DNA from: JBFIHZ01 sp041601535
GTDB lineage: Bacteria > Pseudomonadota > Gammaproteobacteria > Xanthomonadales > SZUA-36
Reading direction: 5' to 3'
NCBI GenBank assembly: GCA_041601535.1
Contig: JBFIHZ010000146.1
Coordinates: 1-9,160, forward strand
Length of the DNA stretch: 9,160 nucleotides
Shown piece by piece: positions 1 to 6,699 of this stretch (positions within the stretch are counted from its first letter, which is position 1; every line of letters starts with the position of its first letter). The position numbers and the translations under genes were made by a program. A model generated the notes under the pieces. That model was not told the origin of the DNA. It searched no databases and was given only the letters and a program-made list of their open reading frames with translations.

Positions 1-182
1 AGATGAACTGCCCTGTTGCTGTGTTCGCGCCGCCCTGGCTGCTCTCGAATTTGGTCTTTCGTTGGAAATCTGGTTTTCCGGTTCCACCGTGAAAAAACGG
101 CTGGTCGGAAGGTGTAAAAGTGGGTTAAAGCCCCTTACCAATTCTCACTGTTAGGTCGCGAGTTGTGGCATGACGTACGTCC

Positions 183-214
183 GGCCCGCACGCAGTTTTG
201 CGTGGCCCTTCGGG
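183..214. other. Two adjacent small stem-loops
   Basis: A perfect 6-bp stem CACGCA/TGCGTG (189-194 with 199-204) closes a 4-base GTTT loop. A second short hairpin, CCC-TTC-GGG (206-214), follows directly. GGC at 183-185 can also pair with GCC at 205-207 to extend the first stem. No T-run follows, so an intrinsic terminator is unlikely. It may be structure in an untranslated transcript or a degenerate extragenic palindrome. Function unknown. Confidence 0.35.
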
Positions 215-598
215 TAATTCCAAACTAACTATGAGGCGCACGATAAATGTTGGGTGTTACAGGACAACCCGAGCGACGTTAACGTGGTGTGAATGGATGT
301 TACGCTACCAAAACGTAGCTGGAAGCAGTGCGGCTGACAGACGGATGTGCGGTCAGATGATCTTCATGGACAGTATCGCTACACACTGCTGCCCGGGCAA
401 AGTGCGCGGTATCGTGCAGGCAACGGCTGCATGAACGTGGAAAGCGCTTCAGGATGCCCATGCCTGCAACTCCAGCCAAGTTACCTTACGTGCTGCCGCG
501 TGGCGTTCTGCCTTGTGAAAGCCTATTTGATGGCCGCAAGCCGAACGCGGCGAACGCTGCCCCAAGAAGAACGTGGGGTGATAGTATACGTGGCAACC

Positions 599-609
599 GT
601 TTACTGACG
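599..609 (+). promoter_or_regulatory. Candidate half-operator upstream of the tetR gene
   Basis: GTTTACTGACG lies 17 bases before the tetR start codon at 627. Its TTTACTG core equals one arm of the near-palindrome TTTACTGCCGGTAAA found just upstream of the operon at 7776-7790. TetR repressors commonly bind their own promoter, so this is a plausible autoregulatory half-site. The second arm is not recognisable here, so the assignment is tentative. Confidence 0.25.
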
Positions 610-626
610 CTGGCCAGGCATACCAT

Positions 627-1301
627 ATGGCAACACGAGAAACCCAGACTCTGGTAATTGATACCGCGCTGGCTTTGTTCAACCGGTATGGATACAGCAA
701 TATTTCGACCAACCGGATTGCCGCGGAATGCGGCATTTCTCGCGGAAACCTGCATTATCACTTTCCAAAAAAAGAAGAAATTGTGCAATGCATTTTTCAA
801 CGCATTGTTCATGCAATGAATGATGAATGGCCTGCCGATCACCTGATCCCGACCATTGAACACATGGCGGAAATGTTTGTCCGCCAATCGCTGCTGATTC
901 TCGAGTTCGAATTTTTCTACCGCGACATGCCGAACCTGTTACGTCAGGATCCATTGCTACGGCGCCGCTATCAGGAGCACAGGGAGGGACGGATCGACGC
1001 CATTTACCGGTTTCTGCTGGCACTGGCAGAACAAGGACTGATGGATTTTGGGCCGGAACCAGAGAAAGTGCGCTCGGTGGTGGTCGCTACCTGGATCATT
1101 TCCGATAACTGGCCCAATTTTCTGGAATTTTCCGGCAGGGAACTGGACGCGGAAGCCATTTGCGAAGGTTACGACATGATCCTGCACGTTATAGGCCCAT
1201 ACATTACGGCCGATTTTCAAGCGGTAACCGCTGTCTCTCACAAGACCATTCATGAGATGGTCTCCAGCACGCCGCTGGAGCAGCTCAGTTCCTGCGGCTG
1301 A
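627..1301 (+). CDS. TetR/AcrR-family transcriptional regulator
   Basis: This 224-residue protein is a one-component DNA-binding regulator. The N-terminal TetR helix-turn-helix spans about residues 8-55, with the recognition region at 26-53 (ISTNRIAAECGISRGNLHYH followed by FPKKEEIV). This closely follows the family pattern of an NxIAxxxGISxGxLYYHFxxKEEI stretch. The C-terminal ligand/dimerisation part carries FFYRDMPNLLRQDPLLRRRY (96-115), a signature I associate with TetR proteins that have the 'bacterial transcriptional repressor' C-terminal domain. The length is typical. The ATG at 627 is preceded by a weak AGG at 616-618. The gene converges on the five-gene minus-strand operon rather than diverging from it, so it is not the usual TetR-target arrangement. 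Shared TTTACTG motifs upstream of both units nonetheless make the operon a reasonable target. The ligand is unknown and could be the operon's substrate or product. Confidence 0.93.
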   Translation: MATRETQTLVIDTALALFNRYGYSNISTNRIAAECGISRGNLHYHFPKKEEIVQCIFQRIVHAMNDEWPADHLIPTIEHMAEMFVRQSLLILEFEFFYRDMPNLLRQDPLLRRRYQEHREGRIDAIYRFLLALAEQGLMDFGPEPEKVRSVVVATWIISDNWPNFLEFSGRELDAEAICEGYDMILHVIGPYITADFQAVTAVSHKTIHEMVSSTPLEQLSSCG

Positions 1302-1306
1302 GCCGC
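1294..1306. terminator. Small GC hairpin over the tetR stop codon
   Basis: GCGGC-TGA-GCCGC forms a 5-bp GC stem whose loop is the tetR stop codon. A second weak stem, GCCAT/ATGGC (1314-1318 with 1331-1335), follows in the short gap between the converging genes. Neither has a T-tract. It could slow or terminate transcription between converging units, but it is not a convincing intrinsic terminator. Confidence 0.2.
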
Positions 1307-1374
1307 TGTGCCGGCCATCCCGCTTGGTGAATGGCAGCTACCCCTGACACCGCCTGGTAACTTGATCACCGTCT

Positions 1375-2736
1375 TTAATGCGAAGCATCGGGCCGGCCAT
1401 GGTTTCCAAGACCGCGATATTCAATGCCGTCTTTCATCACCCAGCTGACCTGTTCCAGTTCACGGATGTCCTTCAGGGGATCGCCGGCCACCGCAATCAG
1501 GTCGGCCCGTTTGCCCGGCTCAATGCTGCCGATTTCATGTTCCCGCCACAGCATTCTGGCAGCGGACAGGGTGGCCGCTTCGATGGCCTCAACTGGTTTC
1601 AGGCCAGCGCGCACCAGTGCGGCAAACTCACGCGCGTTATGTCCGTGCGGAAACACCCCCGGGTCTGAGCCAAAAGCGAAACGCACCCCGGCCCGATGTG
1701 CATCAATGGCCGAAGGTGTTTCCTGTTTAAGCCGGTACAGAAACTCCAGAACCGGCCGCGGCAGCCACCCCATGGTTCCCTGCTCCAGGGTATCAGGCGT
1801 ATCACCAACTGCTGCTTCCACGGCATACAGGTGAGGGACAAAATACGCGCCCGTCGATTGCAGCAACTTCCAGGTTTCGCGATCAGGGTAAGTCACCGTA
1901 TCAACCGAATCCACGCCCGCGCGAAGTGCCGCGTTGATGCCACTGGCATCGCCTTTGGTATTACCGCCATCGGCGACCACCGGGCGCCCCAGAGCGTGGG
2001 CGGTTGAAACGATTACGTTCAGCTCTTCGGCGGTGAAGGTGATGGCCACCGGTGTAGATGACAACAGGCTACCGGTGTTGTAAATATTGATCACATCGGC
2101 GCCGCGCTTCACCTGCGCCCGCACCACACGGCGGCAGGCATCGACACCGGAACAGACATTATCCGGGCCGGCAACGGCCTCCACTTCATCCCGGTAACGG
2201 GAGGTACGGGATTGCCCAGGAATGGAAATAGGGCTGCCAACGGCCAGAATTCTCGGCCCCGGAAGCATTCCTTTTGCGATGGCGTCGCGTAAAGCAAATA
2301 CCGCTTCTTCGTGCGCCCGCCGGCCGGTACCCATATCCAGCACCGTGGTAAAGCCAGCAGCCAGTGTACGTTCTGCGTGTACCGAACCCAGTAAGGCCAG
2401 GTCCGCTGCTGTCGCCACCACATCATCCAGTTCACCACCCGGCTGCGGGTCAGAGCTCAAGTGCACATGAAGATCGATTAGCCCGGGCAGGATGAAAGAC
2501 TCTCGTAAATCCACAATTCGGGCTGAATCATCGTCAATGAAGCCGGGGCGGAGGTCCTCTACCCGGCCATCGCGTATAAAAATACTCTGGCGCTGCAATG
2601 GCTTTTCGCCGGGAACGGCCAGCACCCAGCCAGCGTGAATGATGGTGAGTTGAGAAACTGGCTGACCTTGCGCACTGGCCGAACCCGCAACCAGGCCAAA
2701 CAGCACCAGGAAACACCAGAATGGAAAGCGGCGCAT
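1375..2736 (-). CDS. Exported amidohydrolase-superfamily protein with degenerate metal site
   Basis: This 453-residue protein belongs to the amidohydrolase superfamily (COG1228 imidazolonepropionase/prolidase-like group). It has a Sec signal peptide, Arg-Arg then a hydrophobic stretch, with likely cleavage after ASA at residue 22, so it should be periplasmic. The barrel's first metal motif LPGLIDLHVHL is intact (H90, H92), as is the strand-8 Asp in FAFGSDPGVFPHGHN (D358). By alignment from memory with COG1228 prolidases, the carboxylated-Lys position (D-x-I-K-I) reads DVINIYNTG, giving N217. The strand-5 His (normally AHA) reads VVADGG, giving D256. The strand-6 His (normally IEHG) reads VDTVTYP, giving T280. 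Three of the usual six ligands are therefore missing while the rest of the fold looks well conserved. It may be a pseudoenzyme partner of the intact paralogue upstream (gap 13 bases), a one-metal variant, or a binding protein. The ATG at 2736 follows a GAGGCGG stretch that overlaps the preceding stop region. Confidence 0.9.
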   Translation of the reverse strand: MRRFPFWCFLVLFGLVAGSASAQGQPVSQLTIIHAGWVLAVPGEKPLQRQSIFIRDGRVEDLRPGFIDDDSARIVDLRESFILPGLIDLHVHLSSDPQPGGELDDVVATAADLALLGSVHAERTLAAGFTTVLDMGTGRRAHEEAVFALRDAIAKGMLPGPRILAVGSPISIPGQSRTSRYRDEVEAVAGPDNVCSGVDACRRVVRAQVKRGADVINIYNTGSLLSSTPVAITFTAEELNVIVSTAHALGRPVVADGGNTKGDASGINAALRAGVDSVDTVTYPDRETWKLLQSTGAYFVPHLYAVEAAVGDTPDTLEQGTMGWLPRPVLEFLYRLKQETPSAIDAHRAGVRFAFGSDPGVFPHGHNAREFAALVRAGLKPVEAIEAATLSAARMLWREHEIGSIEPGKRADLIAVAGDPLKDIRELEQVSWVMKDGIEYRGLGNHGRPDASH

Positions 2737-2749
2737 GGCTTTTACCGCC

Positions 2750-4111
2750 TCACCTGTTTACCGGCAGGCTCAGTTTTGACCGGTCAATCAGCTTGCCTGA
2801 CTTGATCACCAGGTGAATCTGCTTGGCGTTATTTATATCTGTCAGCGGGTCAGCATTCAGCAGTACCAGGTCCGCCAGCTTGCCTTCTTCGATGGAACCG
2901 AGGTCCTCCGCCCGGCCAAGAAACCGGGCGGCATTCAAGCTGGCTATGCGGATCACGTCCAGCGGCGCGATACCGGCCGCGGCGAGCAGTTCCATTTCGC
3001 GGTGCACCGCCGGGCCACTGGTCTGATCGGTGCCCACTGCCAGCACACCGCCGGCGTCATGAATTTTTCGCAGGTTTTCCTGCGTCACCGGCGTCATCAA
3101 CTTCATCCACCAGGTCCAGGTCTGGGTCTGCCAGTGCTGGCTGCCTTCGGATTGCAGGTTCTCAATTTCTTCTGCATCGAGCACCGCCTGGTACAAGGGT
3201 TGATCCAGGTATTCCGGGTGCTCCGCCAGGCGGCTGTAGTTTTCTCCGATGGTCAGCGTGGTTGCCATGGGGATCTGTTTCGCGCTCATCAGCGAGGCAA
3301 ACTCATCGCTGATTGGACCCTGGATTACCGGGTGAGCCAGGGTATCCACCCCAGCGAAAATGGCCTGGCGGGCACGCCGTTCACTGGAGGTATGCGCCGT
3401 CGCGCGGATTCCCCTGTCGTTATAAAAACCGATCACTTCCTGCATCAGATCCAATGGCAGCATCGGAATCAAAGGCCGTGCGCCCCAGCCCCGTTCTTCC
3501 AGCGTGAGTTTCAACATGTCCGGCGCCAGCGAGATGTGCTCCTCCAGTGCAGGTATTGCATCGGGCCAGGCATCAATCAGCGTGGCCCCCGGGCCCGAAC
3601 CATGGCTGCCCGGGTAGGTGACAATACCGCCGGTGGCGAAAATCCGCGGGGCCTGGATATCACCCGACCGTTCCCGCGCCCTGAGACCGTAAATGAACTC
3701 GGGAATATTGCCGGCATCGTAAATCGACGTGACCCCGGCATAGAGGAAGCTGTGCAGCGCCTGAATGCCTTCCGCATCATCCTGGCTGCCTTTTTTCAGA
3801 CTATCCTTGCCCAGGCTCACCCCGCCGCGCAGGTGCACATGCACGTCCATCAGACCGGGCAGCAAAAACCGGCCTTTACCGTCAATTCGTTGCACGTCCC
3901 GCGATGACTCGATGGGCGTGCGCGACACACGTGTAATCCGTTCACCCTCGACCAACACGTGGGCGCCAGCAATGGCATCACGGCCGGTGCCATCAATCAG
4001 CGTAACGTTTTCGATCAGGATATCAGCCCAAGCCGTTGATGCGCCGCAGCAACCCAGTAACAGCACACAAAGCCAGGCAGCCAACGGGGTGTGATTTCGA
4101 TTGATATTCAT
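2750..4111 (-). CDS. Exported metal-dependent amidohydrolase (prolidase/imidazolonepropionase-like)
   Basis: A 453-residue amidohydrolase-superfamily enzyme of the COG1228 group, whose characterised members include prolidases and Xaa-Arg/Lys dipeptidases. It has an N-terminal signal peptide with likely cleavage after AWA (residue 29). An LLGC at 18-21 could alternatively act as a lipobox, which would make it a lipoprotein. The full binuclear metal set is visible: HVH in LPGLMDVHVHL (H91, H93), carboxylated-Lys candidate K201 in DMLKLTLEE, H240 in RATAHTSS, H260 in DTLAHPV, and D362 in VGTDQTSG. The C-terminal small beta domain closes with GKLADLVLLNADPLTDI (411-427). It is expected to hydrolyse an amide or peptide bond of a small substrate in the periplasm. 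Substrate specificity cannot be read. It is a tandem paralogue of the downstream gene and has the same length. The ATG at 4111 is preceded by a weak GAGAAG purine stretch. Confidence 0.92.
   Translation of the reverse strand: MNINRNHTPLAAWLCVLLLGCCGASTAWADILIENVTLIDGTGRDAIAGAHVLVEGERITRVSRTPIESSRDVQRIDGKGRFLLPGLMDVHVHLRGGVSLGKDSLKKGSQDDAEGIQALHSFLYAGVTSIYDAGNIPEFIYGLRARERSGDIQAPRIFATGGIVTYPGSHGSGPGATLIDAWPDAIPALEEHISLAPDMLKLTLEERGWGARPLIPMLPLDLMQEVIGFYNDRGIRATAHTSSERRARQAIFAGVDTLAHPVIQGPISDEFASLMSAKQIPMATTLTIGENYSRLAEHPEYLDQPLYQAVLDAEEIENLQSEGSQHWQTQTWTWWMKLMTPVTQENLRKIHDAGGVLAVGTDQTSGPAVHREMELLAAAGIAPLDVIRIASLNAARFLGRAEDLGSIEEGKLADLVLLNADPLTDINNAKQIHLVIKSGKLIDRSKLSLPVNR
2755..2767 (-). promoter_or_regulatory. 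Copy of the CTGCCGGTAAACA motif before the last operon gene
   Basis: The minus strand carries CTGCCGGTAAACA, a 13-base exact match to plus-strand 7780-7792 upstream of the operon. It covers the last codons (LPVN) of the preceding gene and ends 18 bases before the ATG at 2736. A further CGGTAAA lies at 2747-2741 on the minus strand. Only one arm of the candidate operator palindrome is present. It may be an internal operator, or a chance match within coding sequence. Confidence 0.2.
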
Positions 4112-4140
4112 CAGTTGTCTTCTCGCTTTGGTTGGTCTGA

Positions 4141-5328
4141 TCAGGTGTGTATGTTTGCCGCGGCACGCTCCGGTTCGTCGGTGCGCAGCAAACCCGCATG
4201 ACGTTCCAGTGCCGCGAACAGGGTCTCAATGTCTTGTTCATTGTTGTAATAGTGCGGTGACACGCGAAGATTGCCATCACGATCGGAGACCACGATATCT
4301 TCAGCAGCCAGGGCTTTCACCAGGGCCGGCGCATCGTTGGAGGATATGGCCATCAACGCGCCGTGTCGATCGGGTGCTGACGGCGTTACCAGCTTCCATC
4401 CACGAGCGGTCACACCTTGGGCCAGCAAGCCGGTCAGGTGTTCAATCTGTTGCTGCACAGCACTCAGGCCGGTCTGCAACAACAACCTGATACCGGCTTC
4501 ACAAACGTAGGTGGCGCAGACATTGGGCGTGCCGGATTCAAACCGCCGGGCATCGCGGGCCGGGTCATTGTGGTAGATATCCATCGCATGGGGGTTTTCC
4601 TGGGCGAACCAGCCCGTCATGGTGGGTACCTGGCTGGCGTTTTCGCTGTCACGTACATACATAAAAGCAAGGCCGGCCGTGCCCAGCAGGTATTTCAGAC
4701 AGCCACCGGCCAGAAAATCAGCCCCGGTTTCCACCGCGGACAATTGCATGGAACCCACCGCCTGGTAACCGTCAACGAAAACCAGCGCACCCCGGTCGTG
4801 GGCCATCTCAATGATGGGTGCCAAATTGGTTTTTACCCCATTGCGGTAGCAAACGTATGGCACTGAGACGATGCAGGTTCGCTCATCGATTAACCGGTCA
4901 TAATGCTCCAGCGGAATATTGACGCCGGACTCGTCTGCGCTCGCCCGCTTTACCCGCGCCCCACGGCGTTGTTGCGCCAACCAGATCTGCGAAGACGTCG
5001 GAAAATCAAAATCGGTGACCACCACAGTGTTGCGCTCACCGGAAAAGTCCAGGCTGCTGGCCAGGGAGTTAACCGACTCGGACAGGGAGCTGGAGATGCT
5101 GATATCGCCGGGCTCACACTGCAACAGGCGCCCCAGTTGCCCGCGCAATGCTTCCAGCTGACCCACCCAGGTCTCCCAGTGCGAGCCGTGATCACGCCGG
5201 GTTTGCAGGTAGGCTTGAAATGCTTGCTCCACCGTTTTGCTCAGCACGCCATACGAACAGCTGTTGAGATAGGTTTTGTTCTGCAACAAGGGGAACTCGC
5301 TGCGAATCGCGTGCAGGTCTGAAGACAC
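4141..5328 (-). CDS. Class V (fold-type I) PLP-dependent aminotransferase-like enzyme
   Basis: This 395-residue cytosolic enzyme belongs to the class V aminotransferase family, which includes cysteine desulfurase, isopenicillin N epimerase-like proteins and kynureninase. Visible features are the N-terminal FPLLQNKTYLNSCSYG (12-27), the PLP-ring aspartate D186 in VFVDGYQAVG, the Schiff-base lysine K212 in AGGCLKYLLGTAG, and the substrate/phosphate region RRFESGTPN (261-269). The open frame extends far upstream to 6222, but that extension overlaps the transporter gene and is spurious. I place the start at the GTG at 5328, which follows AAGGA at a good distance and gives the expected family N-terminus. 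It lies 23 bases after the transporter and 29 before the amidohydrolase. It may cleave or rearrange the amino acid imported by the transporter. Whether it acts as a lyase, hydrolase, epimerase or aminotransferase cannot be decided from sequence. Confidence 0.9.
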   Translation of the reverse strand: MSSDLHAIRSEFPLLQNKTYLNSCSYGVLSKTVEQAFQAYLQTRRDHGSHWETWVGQLEALRGQLGRLLQCEPGDISISSSLSESVNSLASSLDFSGERNTVVVTDFDFPTSSQIWLAQQRRGARVKRASADESGVNIPLEHYDRLIDERTCIVSVPYVCYRNGVKTNLAPIIEMAHDRGALVFVDGYQAVGSMQLSAVETGADFLAGGCLKYLLGTAGLAFMYVRDSENASQVPTMTGWFAQENPHAMDIYHNDPARDARRFESGTPNVCATYVCEAGIRLLLQTGLSAVQQQIEHLTGLLAQGVTARGWKLVTPSAPDRHGALMAISSNDAPALVKALAAEDIVVSDRDGNLRVSPHYYNNEQDIETLFAALERHAGLLRTDEPERAAANIHT

Positions 5329-5351
5329 GTCACATTTCCTTTTCGAATAAA

Positions 5352-6689
5352 TCAGCTTGCAATGGCGCTGTAGATACTGCCCAGCAAAATGATGACCAGT
5401 GCGGCCGGGATAACCCAACGCAACCAGGTGAATAACATACGCGAGAGTTCGCCTGGCTGGTCTGTGCCAAACAACTGTTGCCAGGCTTGTGTGCGCCGCA
5501 CCCGCCAGCCAATGGCCAGCACAGCCAACAGACAACCCACCACCGGCGTGCCTGAACCGAACAGCAGGTCCAAGGGGCCAATCATTTCCGGATACCAGGT
5601 GGGTGGAATCATCATCAGTGATTCCACCGCTCCAATGATCATCAGCAGCCGCTTGCGGCCCAGGCGCTGCCCATAAGGTTCCTCTTCGAGGCTGACGGTG
5701 ATCACATTGAATGAACCGATCACAGACAGAAAGGCGATCAGGGACAAGGCCGCCAGAAACAGTGTGCCGGATAACCTGGCTCCGTCCATCAGGCTGAACA
5801 GCCGAGGCAGAGTATCGAACAGCAAGTGCGGTCCGGAATCCAGCGGCAGAGCAAACAGCAATACGCTGGGCACGATGAACAACGAGGCCAGCATGGAGGC
5901 ACCCAGGTCGCTGATGGCGGTATAGCGCGCAACCGATGCGATGTTGGCGCTGTCCTGCAGATATTTGCCATACACCATGATGTAGGCAGCGCCCAGGCCA
6001 ACCGAGAAAAAACATTGCCCCAATGCGGCAAACACTTCGGTCATGCCGATGCGGGAAAAATCCGGCTTGAGGAACTCCAGGCTGGCGTCTATCGCTCCGG
6101 GCTGGCTCAGAGCAAACCAAACCAGGTAAACGCATACCAAAAAGAAAAATGGTACAAACAGGTTGCTGACCCGTTCGATGCCACCCTTCAGGCCGCGCCC
6201 GATAACGAAAATGGCACTCCACATGACCGCCAGCGCGATGAGGTACTGTATCAACGGGGCGTACAGACCCTCGTTGTAGGATTCGAGCCGCGCTTCAGTA
6301 AACCCACCTAACAGGGAAAAACCAGCACTGTAGAATACGTTGCCCACGATCAACGTGTAATAGGAAGCCGCGATGGCCACTCCACCAACCAGGGCGTAAC
6401 CCAGCACGCGGCCGAGGCCGCCAAACGACAGGGTCATCACGCGAATTGTGGCTGCCCGATGGGTACGGGCCAGTGCCAGTTCCGCCATCAGTGCGGGCAC
6501 TGCGATCAGCAGCATGAATACCAGGAATAGCAGCAGGAATGCACTGCCGCCATATGCCCCCATCATGTACGGGAAGCGCCACACATTGCCCAGACCGATG
6601 GCAACGCCCGCCAGGGTCAGAACCGTGGTCAACGAGGATGCGAAATAGGTGGGGCTGACGTGTGTTGCGGTCGGCTCAGTCTGATTCAA
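5352..6689 (-). CDS. Sodium:neurotransmitter symporter (NSS/SNF) family transporter
   Basis: This 445-residue inner-membrane protein is a LeuT-fold, sodium-coupled amino acid or amine symporter. The family hallmark of TM1, AIGLGNVWRFPYMMGAYGG, is at 30-48; N35 and R38 match the LeuT Na1-site Asn and extracellular-gate Arg. The TM6 signature GQCFFSVGLG is at 224-233, with S229 at the LeuT T254 position. About 11-12 hydrophobic segments are visible, as in bacterial NSS proteins. TM8 reads FLSVIGSFNVITVSLEE (320-336), so the Na2-site pair Thr-Ser of LeuT appears here as L321-S322, an unusual change. The start is TTG at 6689, supported by GAGG with 8 bases of spacing; the overlapping ATG and GTG codons are out of frame and hit a stop. 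It lies 10 bases after the CDGSH-cupin gene. The probable role is importing the amino acid freed by the operon's exported hydrolases. Confidence 0.95.
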   Translation of the reverse strand: MNQTEPTATHVSPTYFASSLTTVLTLAGVAIGLGNVWRFPYMMGAYGGSAFLLLFLVFMLLIAVPALMAELALARTHRAATIRVMTLSFGGLGRVLGYALVGGVAIAASYYTLIVGNVFYSAGFSLLGGFTEARLESYNEGLYAPLIQYLIALAVMWSAIFVIGRGLKGGIERVSNLFVPFFFLVCVYLVWFALSQPGAIDASLEFLKPDFSRIGMTEVFAALGQCFFSVGLGAAYIMVYGKYLQDSANIASVARYTAISDLGASMLASLFIVPSVLLFALPLDSGPHLLFDTLPRLFSLMDGARLSGTLFLAALSLIAFLSVIGSFNVITVSLEEEPYGQRLGRKRLLMIIGAVESLMMIPPTWYPEMIGPLDLLFGSGTPVVGCLLAVLAIGWRVRRTQAWQQLFGTDQPGELSRMLFTWLRWVIPAALVIILLGSIYSAIAS

Positions 6690-6699
6690 TACACCATCC

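Larger units (their letters stand above)
1..626. other. Unassigned region with no supportable gene
   Basis: No reading frame here has both a credible ribosome binding site and recognisable protein content. The open frames (for example 198-434 and 347-607, plus strand) overlap one another, are rich in Cys, Arg and Ser, and resemble no family I know. The region could hold the tail of something starting left of the window, decayed coding DNA, or the long leader and promoter of the downstream tetR gene. Two adjacent small hairpins lie near 183-214. I looked for tRNA, integron attC and insertion-sequence ends and found none that hold up. Confidence 0.5.

Noticed and set aside
151..557. Possible integron attC or cassette boundary (GTTAGGT at 151-157, GCGTGGCGTT near 498-507)
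   Set aside because: No matching RYYYAAC partner in the right order and spacing, no integrase, and no extended paired arms.
198..607. Overlapping plus-strand open frames of 78 and 86 codons
   Set aside because: No ribosome binding site, unusual Cys/Arg-rich composition, mutual overlap and no recognised family.
1375..2736. The degenerate amidohydrolase as a decaying pseudogene
   Set aside because: The frame is intact at the same length as its twin, has a clean signal peptide, and shows strongly family-like sequence around all substituted positions, which fits selection on a changed function better than decay.
5329..6222. Upstream extension of the class V PLP enzyme to a 693-residue protein
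   Set aside because: The extra part lies antiparallel-free but out of frame over the transporter gene on the same strand, has no domain content, and a GTG with a good ribosome binding site at 5328 gives the family-like N-terminus.
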